Below are positions 11,716 to 23,044 of a stretch of 64,000 nt of DNA, one piece after another. The stretch lies in contig NW_026570272.1 of the NCBI RefSeq assembly GCF_019649055.1, positions 930,001-994,000 of the forward strand, written 5' to 3'. How positions within the stretch are numbered: the first letter of the stretch is position 1; each line of letters opens with the position of its first letter. The stretch is from Paramacrobiotus metropolitanus. Taxonomy: Eukaryota > Tardigrada > Eutardigrada > Parachela > Macrobiotidae. A model generated the notes under the pieces. That model made no database searches, was not told where the DNA came from, and was given only the letters and a program-made list of their open reading frames with translations. A program made the translations under genes and the position numbers.

Positions 11716-13170
11716 TGTGAGCAATTTAAAACGACCGTTAAGTACTCGTACATAACGCGGGCCAGAAAATTGTTTAGATCTAACTTCTATTACGCTGCGG
11801 TAAACTGGCTTAAATGCAGAGAAAACAGCAGAAGCTTTGTAACATTAAGCAACAGATTTTTTTTATGACTCGCATTCGTGCAGTAGCAGACCAACTAGAT
11901 GCATATTGCCCAAGGGTATTTTTCAGCTGTTTTTTCTCCACCGTTTTAGAATCTACGTCAGAAAAAATGTTGTTGCCGTCCAACCCGGATATTTTATGAC
12001 ATATCTGTATCTGCAGCTGTGATACTCGAGGCTTACAATTCCTATTACACTTCGCAACATTGGTTCGTGCCAATTTTTATTACGAAGAAAATGAAAAGAA
12101 TGCGGCAGTTATACTGGCAAGCTCAGCAAATAAATAATTTTTTTTGAATACCTCACACTCACAATATTATTCTGAAGTTGTCTGAGTAGACAGAAAGGCG
12201 AGTGCCAAGCGTAAGATTATCGTGTGGTCTAGCCATTTCATAATTCCACAGTGTGTGTTTGTGTGTGCAAATCACATAAAGGTGGGATTCCTTGAAAAAG
12301 ACTTCGAAAAATATACATTGTGCGTTTTCTTAAAACACACGGGCATCATTTAAACATTTTTTCCTTCTCTTTCCGTCCTGTGAAGTTACCAGGCTTTTCC
12401 ACTCAAAAATATCAAGTTTATAGTGTAAAGTAATTTTGAGGGCGTATGTGCTAGCACTTTTGCCGGCATGATGATAATCCCCGTGTATGTGACTACAGAT
12501 TTAGGTATACTCGCTGTGTGCTGTTAGCGGGTTTGCACTTTGGTAGCATCAATACTGTAGTTGACATGAAGATCAACACCATGGTGATGGTATGTTAAAC
12601 CCTGATACTTAGATTCATTGGACGTTTTGGACGCTTACACCCAATTAATGCTTGTAAAACGCCAAATTTTGTACGAACATCGAAGCGCTTGTTGATTGAC
12701 GCTGTGTACGTAAAAACTTGTTGTCACTGGAGAAATCGAAAAAGGTACACAAACAAAGTAGCACGATCGTTTGTTTTAGAAACTCGAGGAACCCGCACTC
12801 GACCAAGTTTCTCGTGCGCGTTCACTAAGTAACTAACCAAAAATGCGAATTTTTCGCTGTGCTTCTTTCTAACAGTAGTCTATTGTTTCTCAAGCAAAAT
12901 TAAAGCAGATGTTCAGTGCGTATCATTTTTTTACTAAAATTAAGGGAATCTGCTGCATTTTTTGTGCCTCCTCACAATGGGTCTGCACACCATATATACA
13001 GACCCACTGGGAGCGGTCTGTAATTACAGAACAATTGGAGTTACGACGGACATGCATCTTTTATCCAGTGACGGTTTAGCTACTGTAATTATAGCTGCAT
13101 GTGACTAACATATTTAACAATTAAAATGGCATCAAAAACACCCATACTCCCCCATGTTAAAAAGCACGCC
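11716..13170. other. Intergenic; contains a solo transposon end
   Basis: No coding signal. 12620-12639 (GGACGTTTTGGACGCTTACA) matches, as a right-hand end, the terminal repeat of the foldback family at 23045. At 12977-13005 an 8-bp hairpin TGGGTCTG...CAGACCCA occurs. Confidence 0.4.
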
Positions 13171-13210
13171 TGTAGCCGTCCAAAACGTCCGGACGTTTTG
13201 GAATGTTACA
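13171..13210. repeat. 40-nt end-to-end palindrome, minimal foldback derivative
   Basis: Left half TGTAGCCGTCCAAAACGTCC and right half GGACGTTTTGGAATGTTACA are inverted copies, with a perfect 22-nt core CCAAAACGTCC/GGACGTTTTGG. The ends resemble the TIR of the element at 23045-24169 (TGTAACCGTCCAAAACGACC), so this looks like two termini joined with no interior. No clear target duplication seen. Confidence 0.5.
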
Positions 13211-13263
13211 CGCAGTTCTTAACATAGCCATAATATTCTGTGCATACCAGAAAATTTTAAGTG

Positions 13264-16200
13264 TCAGTCATTGTAGTACAGATAATACAGATCGAGAACG
13301 GCAAAGGTCAACTTATTCAACGCTGAGACGTTCAGCTGTCGCAAATCGACGTAATCCCAGAGCTGAGGGCTGCCATCGGTGCGAAGACCGTTGAACCTAA
13401 GTAGATAAACAAGAATTAAACTAGTTATAAGTACGGTAATGCCGTAAAAATACTGTTTCGCCACTCACGTCTGAAGGAAGTTGCGAATTCCTGTCCACTC
13501 TTCGGGATAGGCCAACGTCCGCACCCAGCGCGCATGCACCGCCGTGACCTTTTCCATCACCCGCTGCGTAACAGTCGGACAACTGTCGTTGGCTGCGGCT
13601 AACACGTTTTGACACTGTTCGGCGGGAGTCTCCGTGCAACGGAAGCGCATGAACGGGATAAGCACATCCAGGCGAACTTCGCCGTCCTTCCGCATAAAAA
13701 CCTTTTCACTGTCCGGCCACGTGTTACCGCTACCGCGCCACAGCAACATACTATAGTCGCCGCTCCGATCGGATACGGTGTATTTAATCAGCACCAGCTC
13801 TTGACACATGGCCATCCAATACGACAGTTGAAGGCATTCACACTCTCCACTCTGCTGGTCTAGCCACAGTTTTAAGCCGGGAAAGCCAGTATACACCGTG
13901 CTTTCAAAGCCGTTTTTGGCAATGATCAGGGGCACCCGAATGCGCTTGTTTTCCAGTACACGGCGTATTGTCGACATTTTTCTTGCGAAATCGTTTTCAC
14001 ACTCGTCGAACACTCGGTCATCCGGTGTTCTCTTGTCTACCAACGCCACCACGCGTGTCTCGCTGGAAACGGTGCGTTCCATGATTGCTGCTAGCTTGTA
14101 GTTTGTGACACAATTCAAAGCGCACTGTATCGAGCTGCCCCAGTGTTCCGCTGCACACGGGGACCGTACGACGAAAATGATGAGGCGATGCCGAACGTAG
14201 TCATGCGAAATCAGCCTCCACAACGCGCAGACGCTGAAAGCGATAACGATCGACTTTGCACACAGTGTATAGTTAAAGTAACATGCAAGCAGAAGTTAAT
14301 AGAAAGCAATCTGAACCCTACGAATACCGTTCCGAATACGAGTTCCCGCTTCTTTTGTAGACGTCAAAGCCCTATCCGTTTCGCAAACCTCTCGTAAAGC
14401 ACGAAATTTAAGCTCTGAATCGTAACGTATCTCCGGATAGCTGTCGATTCTGCCTGTCTCAATGAAATTCTGTTTGCTTTGGATTGTAACTTAGTAGAGA
14501 AAACGTTGCTCTTTTTTATGAGTGTAACAAATTTTTGAAAACTTTTTTCACAATTTAAAAACAGATTTTTGATTGACACGGGGTATCTGAATTTACGTTA
14601 AAAAATTTAAAAAACGGGCAATTGAATTTACGTTAAAAAATTTAGCTTGTGCGAGTCGTATAGGCATACGCATCGAGCTCTACCGACCAGAATGAAATTC
14701 AAAAAAACAGCCGGATCGAGTGCAGGCTGTGCAGCTAACTGCAGTCGCCGACTTGGGCGGTTGAGCACTTCCGATCTAAAGCCGTTTTTTCTTGACCACT
14801 TCGGCCGCGATACGTTTCGGCCGCATGCTATCACTTCGGCAACATACAATTCGCTTTGCTCACTTCGGTCCGCACTCTATTCGGCCACCGTTTGAATGAA
14901 AAGAACGTGATGGGTTTGTCAGTTTTCGCCAAAGTTGCCCCGAGCGACGCACGTTTTCTTCAATGGAGTTCTCTGTAAAGGTATGTTTAACTTACTGGCT
15001 CATCCGCAATTGCGAAATGGCATCCAGGGTCAGGAAGGTGCTCGCAATAATCGCCGCCGGAAGGGCGTAAAAGCGCATTTCCTCGGTTTCTGTAAAAATT
15101 GTTATTGAGTTAATAGTAGGTCTAGCAACACGTGCATGACACTTCTAAATTCAACCGATATGCTTGAGACAAACTCAGGAAAATGAGCCAAGTCATTTGG
15201 CTGAAGATACAGAAAAATCACAACTCAAGCTAAAAACGGTCTCTACTGAAAAATGAGGACATTATAGCGCGGAGTTCATCGAGGGAACAAAGATTCAAAG
15301 ATTACATTCTACCATTAAAAAAACATACTGTCCTCGTCGCTTTACCGGCAACCAGCTATGTATTACGTGCACTATTCCGACCTTGAGTCTATGACTTACT
15401 CACCGGATTGAAGAGGGGCCGCGGAAATGTTCAGCCCCATAATTTTTCCGGTTTGTGCAAACTTCCACGACCGCTGCTCGGCGAGGTAGCTTTCACATGC
15501 TCCCCGAAGAGAATTTTCATCCCAGAACATGCTTCGCCCGTCTGCGTCGTCGTGCATTTCGGCACAAATGAAGGTGACCGTATCACATCCTGCCCGCACG
15601 AACACATGACAACCACCTGGGAACCGATACCCAGGGCTCAAACAGTAGTGATCTCCCATATCGCGAAAATAACGGAAACAGAATTCGCACACTCCAGCCT
15701 CCCTTTCAAGTCGGTGGTTGTGAAAGCACCGGTCACCCGGGCCGAGCTTTAACTGGCACGTGTGCTCTGTGCACCAGAAACTCTGGCAAGCATTGCACAT
15801 CACGCAATAGCCGCGCCTCATCAAAAGCGATGACATGCTTTTTGTATATTAGTCCGCTGACTTTCCCGAAAAAACTTGGCTCCGTGTTGGGTGGTGGCAG
15901 ATGAGTGGTTAGCTGGCGCATTGGCACGATGCGGGGTTCAGGTGCAATGCTCTGGTTGGAGCCGTTGGGCTGATCCAGACTCACAACACAGTACATGCAG
16001 TAGAGAGCCTCAATGACAGTGGCAGGCCGGAAAACAAATGGTCCTCCGGGTTCGTCCTGTAGCGCCAAGTACATAGAAAGTCCGGGCGACGAGCGTTGAA
16101 GACAGAGATAGATCACAGGATGCGGCCACAAATGTTTAGCATGAATCCATTCGGCTTTGATTTTGCCGGCATCAAAATCAATGAAAAAGTAATCGCCGTC

Positions 16201-16323
16201 AATATCCTGAACGTATCCCAGCCACCACTGGCCGTTGTCGCGCTGAACCAGCACCGTGTTACCATGGTTCACCTCCCGCCCGCCAGAGCGCAACTCTCGA
16301 TAGTAGCGTAATGTCGGTGCCAT
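13264..16323 (-). pseudogene. Tudor-like/F-box family protein, copy B (7-nt insertion in exon 1)
   Basis: Inferred exons are 16323-15404, 15089-14996, 14233-13469 and 13396-13264, with the same phases as copy C (G|AA, CA|C, AC|G). Exon 1 has the Tudor-like VLVQRDNGQWWLGYVQDIDG and the Cys/His-rich tail. Exon 2 plus 3 give the F-box (ALPAAIIASTFLTLDAISQL then VCALWRLI). Exon 4 ends in YVDLRQLNVSALNKL. Near 15756-15775 the sequence carries 7 extra nt (AGAGCAC) relative to copy C, which throws the Tudor exon into a stop at 15733 while the rest of the exon stays open in the next frame. All splice sites are intact, so decay is recent or the lesion is a sequencing error. I start at the Met aligning with copy C; an in-frame Met at 16359 also exists. 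Confidence 0.68.
14640..14895. repeat. Degenerate ~16-bp CACTTCGGCCGC-type repeat in intron of copy B
   Basis: From about 14795 the phrase CACTTCGGCCGC / CGTTTCGGCCGC / CACTTCGGCAAC / CACTTCGGTCCGC recurs at roughly 16-nt spacing. Related phrases (ACATTTCGCCACGAG) recur at 36.2 and 39.5 kb. Confidence 0.45.
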
Positions 16324-17129
16324 GCCGGATGGCGATGTTCCGGATTGGGGAAGATCCAAATGGTGATGAAACTCTCAACGTGTGTTACTCAGTGGAACTG
16401 GTAACCGCTTGTGTTTATTAAGCTACTGGGAATAGAATCAATAAGTAGATTTATGTACTTGATGCCCGGGACAAACATTTTAGTAAATGGCCCGCTTGGA
16501 AACATGGACATTGCCCTAAAACATGCAAAATGATTCCACAAATCTACGAGTGCACCGATATTTTAAAATGAACCATTTTATCTGGTACTAGCGGCTATAC
16601 TGTAGGTGTACAGAGTCTGTATCATATGCCAGGATCTAAAGAAAAGACAAAGCAAGACAACAGTATGCAGGATATGCATATCCTGCATGCTTTAATGAAG
16701 GTCAGCCTTCATTTCTTCTGAAAAGGGCCAATAAACACAAACGTGTTGATAAAGTGCTGGTAGTGGCAGTTATTAGGAGCTTGGGAATATGGATACTGTT
16801 CCAAAACAGACAGATTGTTTCCACGAATCATCGGTGTTATAAAATGGAATATTTTTCATATACTCGCGGGCCCGGGGCTGTATATTGGGGAAATCAGCTG
16901 CTCACGATACACTTCCCCGGTGCAGCTTGAGTCATGCATACGGGTTTCCACATCATGGCTAAACAAAGCGCTAAATCTACGTATATCTGCACACCGATGC
17001 AGGAACATGTGCTCGGGCATTGACCCAACTAGAGATTTTGCAACCACATCATGAATGCCGCTATCAGTGTGCCGCAGCTACCGTCTGTACATGTATTAAC
17101 GAAGCCGATGCGAGTGGTAGCTAATTATT
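16324..17129. other. Duplicated 5' flank of the F-box genes
   Basis: Two diverged copies (about 16480-16600 and 16780-16880) of a flank also found at 20310-20410 and 32520-32630. Shared words include TTCCACAAATC, TATAAAATG and a CTCGCGG/TTGCGG end. They sit upstream of minus-strand copies and were duplicated along with them. Promoter function is possible but unproven. Confidence 0.5.
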
Positions 17130-20100
17130 CTAATTACGGAGATTAACGGTACTGAATGGCGATTTATTGCATGAAAATAAGCAGTGCTTGAAAATAAGCA
17201 GTGGATGAAAGTTCAGCACTGACACGTTCAGGTGTCGCAAATCGACGTTATCCCAGCGCTGTGGACAGCCATCCGGACGGATACCGTTTAATCTACGTAG
17301 ATCAACATGAATTTGGCGTTTAAATCAAAACCAGTTATCAGTAATGCCGTATAATAGCGTTACGCCACTCACGTTTGTAGGAAGCATCGAATTCCTGCCC
17401 ATTGTTCGGGATAGGCTAACGTCCGCACCCAGCGCGCACGTGCCGCCGTGATCTTTTCCAGCAGCCGCTGTGCGTAACGGCCGGACAACTGTTGTTAGCT
17501 GCGTCTATCAAGCTTTGACAATGTTCGGCGGGAGTCTCTATGCAACGGAAGCGCATGAACGGAATAGATACATCCAGGCGCCCTTTGTTATCATTCCGCA
17601 TAAACGCGCGTTCACTTTCCGGCCACCACTGTCCGCTACCGTAGCACAACAAAATATTGTTAATACCGTCGTCGGTCCGTTCGGAAACGGTATAGTTAAT
17701 CAGCACCAGCTCTTGACACATGGCCAACCAATGCGACGGTTGATGGCACTCAGACTGCCCACTCTGTGTATCCAGACACAGCTTCAAAAAGCGGACGCCA
17801 TAATACATCGTGCTCTCATAGCCATTTTTGGCAATGACCAACGGCAGGCGAATGCGCTTGTCTTCCAGTACACGGACCATTGTCGACATTTTTTTTGCCA
17901 AATCATTTTCGTCTTTGTCGAACTTTCGGTCACCCGGCGTTCGTTCGTCTACCAACGCCACCACGCGTTTCTCGTCGGAAACAGTGCGTTCCATGATCGC
18001 TGCTAGTTTGTAGTTTGTGACACAATTCAAAGCGTACTGTATCGAGCTACCCCAATGTTCCGCTGTGTTTGAAGAATTGACGACGAAAATGATGTGGCGA
18101 TGCCGGACATAGTCATGCAAAATCAGCGTCCACAACGCACAGACCCTGTAAGGCGTGTAAGCGATAAGAGAATACAACTAACAAAATGTATGTGCAATCA
18201 TCAATGCAAAATGTAAGCTGGAGCTAATATTAACTTACTGGCTCATCCGTAACTGAGAAAAGACATCTAGGTTGAGGAAGATGATGGTAATAATCGCCAC
18301 TGGAAGGTCGCAAAAGCGAATCTCCTCCGTTTCTGAAAAAAAAATAAATGAAGCGAATTCGATATACATTTGTATCTTATCGAATTCATGAACATCGCGA
18401 TGTAAATTGATGATGTATGAAAACTTTCGCTTTCTCGCTCCCCCAAACACCATTTGACATCTTTTTAATACATTCTAGGGTTTACTGATTGACAGACTCT
18501 GATTGTATACATTGGCTTGAAACCCATTTGTAAGCGTAACATTCGGTTGGGAAGTAATATAATTCCAAAAGTTTAAGCGCAGGTGCACCAAAAGTCTCAT
18601 CTATTATGAACCGATAATCTTTAAATTTCACATAAACACGAAACTTTACTTGAAATAAAAACATCGGCCTAAAATAATTCTTCATGTTGATGTGCGTTTT
18701 TACGCAAATTTTGAAGTTAATCGGCTCATAATGAAACTTTTGGTACACCTCCACGCGTTTAACGTTTGGAATTTCTATTCATCCATAACTCCCCAACCGG
18801 ATGTTTCGCGCATAAACGGTTTCACGCCAATACATACACTTCATTTTGCTAAAGATGTAAACAAATATAAAAAAGTGTTTGGGAGTGCGCGAAAACGAAA
18901 GTTTCTGTTTATGTACACGAATTCGATGCCATGCGCCGGCACACTTCCCTTAATGGAACAAAAATTGCACGACACTTCTGATTTCTTTCGATATGCATAA
19001 AATAAAATGAGCACCATGGAGAAAAGTTATTTGGCTTAAAGCACGTTCGAACGAAAAAATCACAAATTAGGACAAAAACGGTCTCCCAATTGGCATGGAG
19101 GGCACCCAGTGCGCCGAGTTTATTTACTCTAGTGCAGCCTGGCAAGTTGCCATGACAGATTAAACTACAACTCATTCATTTTATCAACAGGAAAAGCATT
19201 TTATCCTCATCGTTTAAATGACAACCAGTGCTCTATTGCGTGCGTTATCCCGGCTACGATGTACTCCCCATATTGAAGAACGGCCGCTGAATCGTTCGCC
19301 TCCATAATTTTGCCGCCTTGTGCAAATTCCCACGACAACTGCTCGACGACGTAGCTTCGGCAAGCTTCCCGAAGAGAATTTTCATCCCAGAACATGCTTC
19401 GTCCCGCTGCGTCATCGTGCAATTCGGCGCAAATGAGGATGATCCTGTTATATTCTGCCCGCATGAACACATGGCAACCGATAGGGAACCGATACGGAGT
19501 GTTATACACACTATTCGCCCCATAGTGATCTCCCATACAGCGGAAATAGAATTCGTACGCTCCACCCTCCCTTTCAAGTTGGCAGTTCATATTGCACGGG
19601 TCACCCGGGCCGAACTTTAACTGGCACATACGAACCAGATACTCGGGCACGCATTTTACATCGTCAAAAGCAATGATATGCTTCTTGTATGACATGCGTC
19701 CGTTGACTGTCAAAAAAAAACTTGGCTCCGTGCTGGGTGGTGGCAGATGGGTGGTCAGCTGGCGCACGGGCACGATGCGGCGTTCAGGTGCCATGCTTTG
19801 GTTGGGCTGATCCAGACTCACAACACAGTACATGCAGTAGAGATTCTCAATGACCTTGACTGGCCGGAAAACGAACGGTCCACCGGCTTCATCCTGTAAC
19901 GCCAAGTACATAGCAATGCCGGGCGACGAGGGCCGAACACTGAGAAAGACCACAGGATGCGGCCACAAATGCTTGGAATGAATCCATTCCGCTTCGATTG
20001 TGCTGGCATCAAAATCAATGAAAAAATAATCGCCGTCAATATCCTGAACGTACCCCAGCCACCATTGGTCGTTGTCGCGCTGCACCAGCACCGTGTTACC

Positions 20101-20160
20101 ATGGTTCACCTCTCGTGCACCCGAGCGCAGCTCCCGATAGTAGCGTAATGTCGCGGTCAT
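17130..20160 (-). pseudogene. Tudor-like/F-box family protein, copy A (three lesions)
   Basis: Expected exons are 20160-19269, 18332-18239, 18145-17373 and 17292-17130. Exon 1 is open and close to copy C (NHGNTVLVQRDNDQWWLGYV). F-box exon: LPVAIITIIFLNLDVFSQL. Lesions: (1) the exon-1 donor, G|GTGAGT in copies B and C, reads G|GGGAGT, so GT is lost; (2) two extra nt (CA) near 17472 shift exon 3 after NSCPAVT, although the downstream frame (EKITAARARWVRTLAYPEQW) persists; (3) exon 4 loses homology after LRHLNVSVLN and continues as unrelated sequence. A miniature element (18400-18960) lies in the first intron. Most likely a recent pseudogene. Confidence 0.75.
18400..18960. mobile_element. Long-TIR miniature element, copy 2 (MITE family T)
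   Basis: Left arm (18400-18580, inverted) and right arm (18780-18960) share AACCGAATGT/AACCGGATGT, CCAATGTATACA/CCAATACATACA, TGTTTGGG(A/G)G and GCGAAAGTTT blocks. Arms are about 170 bp. The copy is inserted in an intron of copy A. Confidence 0.68.
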
Positions 20161-20536
20161 GGCGATGTTGCGGACCGGAAAACATTCGAATGTTGAAAAA
20201 GACCTGCCTGTTGAAAAAGACTGTGTTACTCAATGGAACTAACAAGCACTGGTACTGGCAATTAATAAATCAGTGTTTAAATCTCAGGACAAAAACGCTT
20301 CCTTTTTGGGCAGCGTGGGAACATAGACACTGTCGCAAACAAAAAATGTATCCACAAATCAACCAGTCCATCGGTATTATAAAATGATATATTTTACTTG
20401 TACTCGCGGCCGTGTATGCCGGGCATGTGAGCTAAAGATCATATTGTCATAATTGCTGATGCAAGCGTCTGCAACGTTGTATAACCTGCTTATTAGCAGG
20501 ACACAATCCGAGGGAAACCGAGAAACGGCTGAAAAA
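20161..20536. other. 5' flank of copy A
   Basis: Contains the duplicated family flank (about 20310-20410). No coding signal. Confidence 0.4.
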
Positions 20537-20608
20537 TGCACCGTCGGGGGAATCGAACCCCGGCTACGTCGTTAGATCCGCGTAGGCAGTACCACTGCAC
20601 CACGGCGC
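20537..20608 (-). tRNA. tRNA-like sequence, imperfect (pseudogene or SINE head possible)
   Basis: Read on minus it begins GCGCCGTGGTGCAGTGGTA and ends ACGGTGCA. The 7-bp acceptor stem pairs fully (one G-U). GTTCGATTC forms a T arm with four G-C pairs and a fifth C-C mismatch. The stem CTACG/CGTAG in the anticodon position closes a 12-nt loop instead of 7, so no anticodon can be read; a 5-nt intron or degeneration could explain it. The D arm pairs only weakly. A TTTTT run directly follows the 3' end, as in Pol III genes, and A- and B-box-like words (TGGTGCAGTGG, GGTTCGATTCC) are present. Confidence 0.5.
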
Positions 20609-21604
20609 AATATGTTGAAATCAGTTGAAAGATTTTGTCGCTGTACGTGAGCCGCTTCTCTCTTCACATGCTTTTGAGATTTAAAAAAAAGACAATAAGC
20701 AATGCAGCAGCATTAAGGACGTGAATGCGCCGCTGCTGCAATGAAGGGCAGCCTACCACCACATCTAAAAAGGGTAAAAAATAAAGCAGGAGTTTAGAAT
20801 CTGAATAAACAACTTCGCCCACTATGACAGCCGATGACGAAAGGCAAATAAACTGACGTTTATAAAACAAGATGCTCCTCCTCCAGCGTGTGTGGCGCTT
20901 AGGATCACGGGTTAGACAAATCAGGGTCGTGTGCAAAAAAACATCGAGGCTAAAATCAATGCTCCATGCAGATTCTGAAAGATACCAGAACCGTCTTGCT
21001 TTACTGCAATGAGAGAAAACGAGTTGCGGTAAAGTTGAGGTTTCTGCCCGATAGTGGGCCAGCCAACCGGTGGTCGAGCCGGTATTCCACCAGCGACGTA
21101 AACGCTTATCCCATAATTTCCATGGTAAAGGTACAGACAGCACGTATTTAGCGCGAAGTTGCGCTACAAACGATTGCGGCTGCACTACGTCTACAACACT
21201 AAGAAATTTCACTCCTTTCAGGATTTCCGATAATTAAAAGGAGAAAAATTAATGTTTATGCAATGTAGTTATATCGATATTTATAACATACGATATTTGG
21301 CATGCATCAGTCATGCCAAATGCATGTAAAGCGTAACTAGTGTGGCCTGGCGTGCCGTATTACGGAGTTGGCGGGACCCGTGATTTTATGTACTAATTCG
21401 CTTTTCTGATGCGATGAAAATTACCGGCAAGCTTGTACATCATTCTTTGCTTGCAAAATTAGTCTTATTCAACACAAACACGGCACGATTCACTATTATC
21501 TGCATAGTCGCGTATTCGTAGCAGGCTTGTGAACAGACTACACTCTACATCTCGTAGAAATGCAACGAAACGGATGTATCATGTATCATACGAAGCAAAA
21601 ATAA
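20609..21604. other. Intergenic, nothing clearly functional
   Basis: Contains another stretch related to the F-box gene flanks (ATCTAAAAAGGG near 20763, compare 32755). A 182-codon minus-strand frame (20664-21212) has no recognisable motif and no family support here. Confidence 0.35.
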
Positions 21605-21680
21605 TTACAAGATAACTGTTATAAGAATAATGTTTTCTAGTACTAAGTTTGTACTTGTGACATGATACTTATTAAAGGCA
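21605..21680 (+). mobile_element. Solo 3' tail of a retroelement
   Basis: CTGTTATAAG... then TAGTACTAAGTTTGTACTTG and GATACTTATTAAAGG match the 3' tail after the ORF stop of the element at 21763-22560 and the fragment at 36547-36632. Interpreted as an extreme 5' truncation. Confidence 0.6.
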
Positions 21681-21762
21681 GCAATTCGTATTCATACGAA
21701 CAATGCATTATAAGATAACAATTTCGATTAGCGAGTTCATCCTGTGTTTAAAGACTACAAAG

Positions 21763-22560
21763 GAGGAAGTCGCCCACCTGAAGGCGGTATCCGTCCCGGA
21801 AGCTGGAGTATGGATCCATGCTCTGCCTGCAGCATGTCTCGGTAACCTGCTGGAAAACAACGCCTTCCGTATAAGTGTGGCGCTGCGTTTCGGAGCACCA
21901 GTTGTTACACCAATTGTTACACCTCACGTGTGTGAATGGGGGTAGATGGTCGACAACTTAGGACGACACGGGATCCTGTGCAAACGATCAGTCGGAAGAC
22001 TGCCTCGATACGACGGTATCAGTGGGGAGTTCACTCGCGGATTAAAGACGGCCGGTTTCTCAGCAAGAATGGAGCCGAAAGGTCTATCCGTGAAAGATAA
22101 CAAGAGGCCGGATGTGATCACACTTATACCGTGGGAACGGGGAAAACCGCTAGCAGTGGATGTGACGTGCGTCGATACACTCGCAGCTTCGTATATTGAG
22201 CGCACCTTCGCTAACGTTGTGCTGCAGCCGAGCAAGCGGAAAGGAGGAAACTGGCAAAACACGCCTGGATACAATCGAGATATAATTTCACCGCTGCAGC
22301 GTTCGAAATTCACGGCCCATGGAGTGACAGGACTAAGCACCTAGTGCACAAGGTCGGGAACGGTATCGCCACTGGCACAGGCCAGAAACGGGCGAAAGAG
22401 TTTTTTAGACGGCGGTTATCTATCCAAATGCAACGGGGAAACGCGATATGTGTTATAGGTACAATCCCCGAGCAGGTTAGCATTCAAGAAATGTTTTTGT
22501 TATAAATCTCATCTTTTTAGTACTCAGTTTGTACTTACATGACGATACTTCATAAAGACT
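21763..22560 (+). mobile_element. Decayed retroelement, restriction-like endonuclease remnant
   Basis: Homologous to the 3688-4569 frame: GVWIHALPAACLGNLLENNA, then LGRHGILCKRSVGRLPRYD, then KRPDVITLIPWERGKPLAVD and VTCVDTLAASYI (PD-x15-D endonuclease motif). It has an in-frame TAG at 21943-21945 where the first zinc-finger cysteines should be, and the frame is lost near 22300, resuming as RRRLSIQMQRGNAICVIGT and ending MFLL-stop at 22505. The 3' tail follows to about 22560. It belongs to a different subfamily from the 3.7-kb copy. Confidence 0.68.
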
Positions 22561-22960
22561 GTTAATAAAAATAATATATCCTGTGTTTGTAAATTGTCTT
22601 TCCCAATTGTCAATCGACATTAACCAGTCATACGCTGTTGACTTATCTGAAGATATAGAAAGAAGACACCAGCATGAATGAATGTCTGTTTTATAGTAGT
22701 ACGAAGAATCAGTTCAGCAGTGCCATGAAATTCCAGAGTATATAATTGTTAAAACTGTTACAGAAGAATTTCTTTAATATAAAGCGGTCAGTCGTTCCTA
22801 TCATACACGGCACGGTTGTAGGATAGCAATGATTATTAGATCTCGTAAGTCATCATCCGTGCAACTGCTTTTTAATATCCACCGGCTTTGCTTTGGGTTC
22901 CAAGTCGCAGACCGTACATTATTTTGACTTTTATCAGTGAATATTTTTAACTTGACAAAC
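22561..22960. other. Upstream region of the Hsp70 remnant
   Basis: No heat-shock element array or TATA box was recognised. Confidence 0.3.
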
Positions 22961-23044
22961 ATGCCGCGCGCTCCGGTTGTTGGCATCGCATTAGGATCCG
23001 CGCACTTATGTGTGGCCGAACACCAGGTAAGGAAAGTGAACGCT

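Noticed and set aside
20664-21212. 182-codon minus-strand ORF
   Set aside because: No domain, no paralogue in the window and no splice evidence; likely chance.
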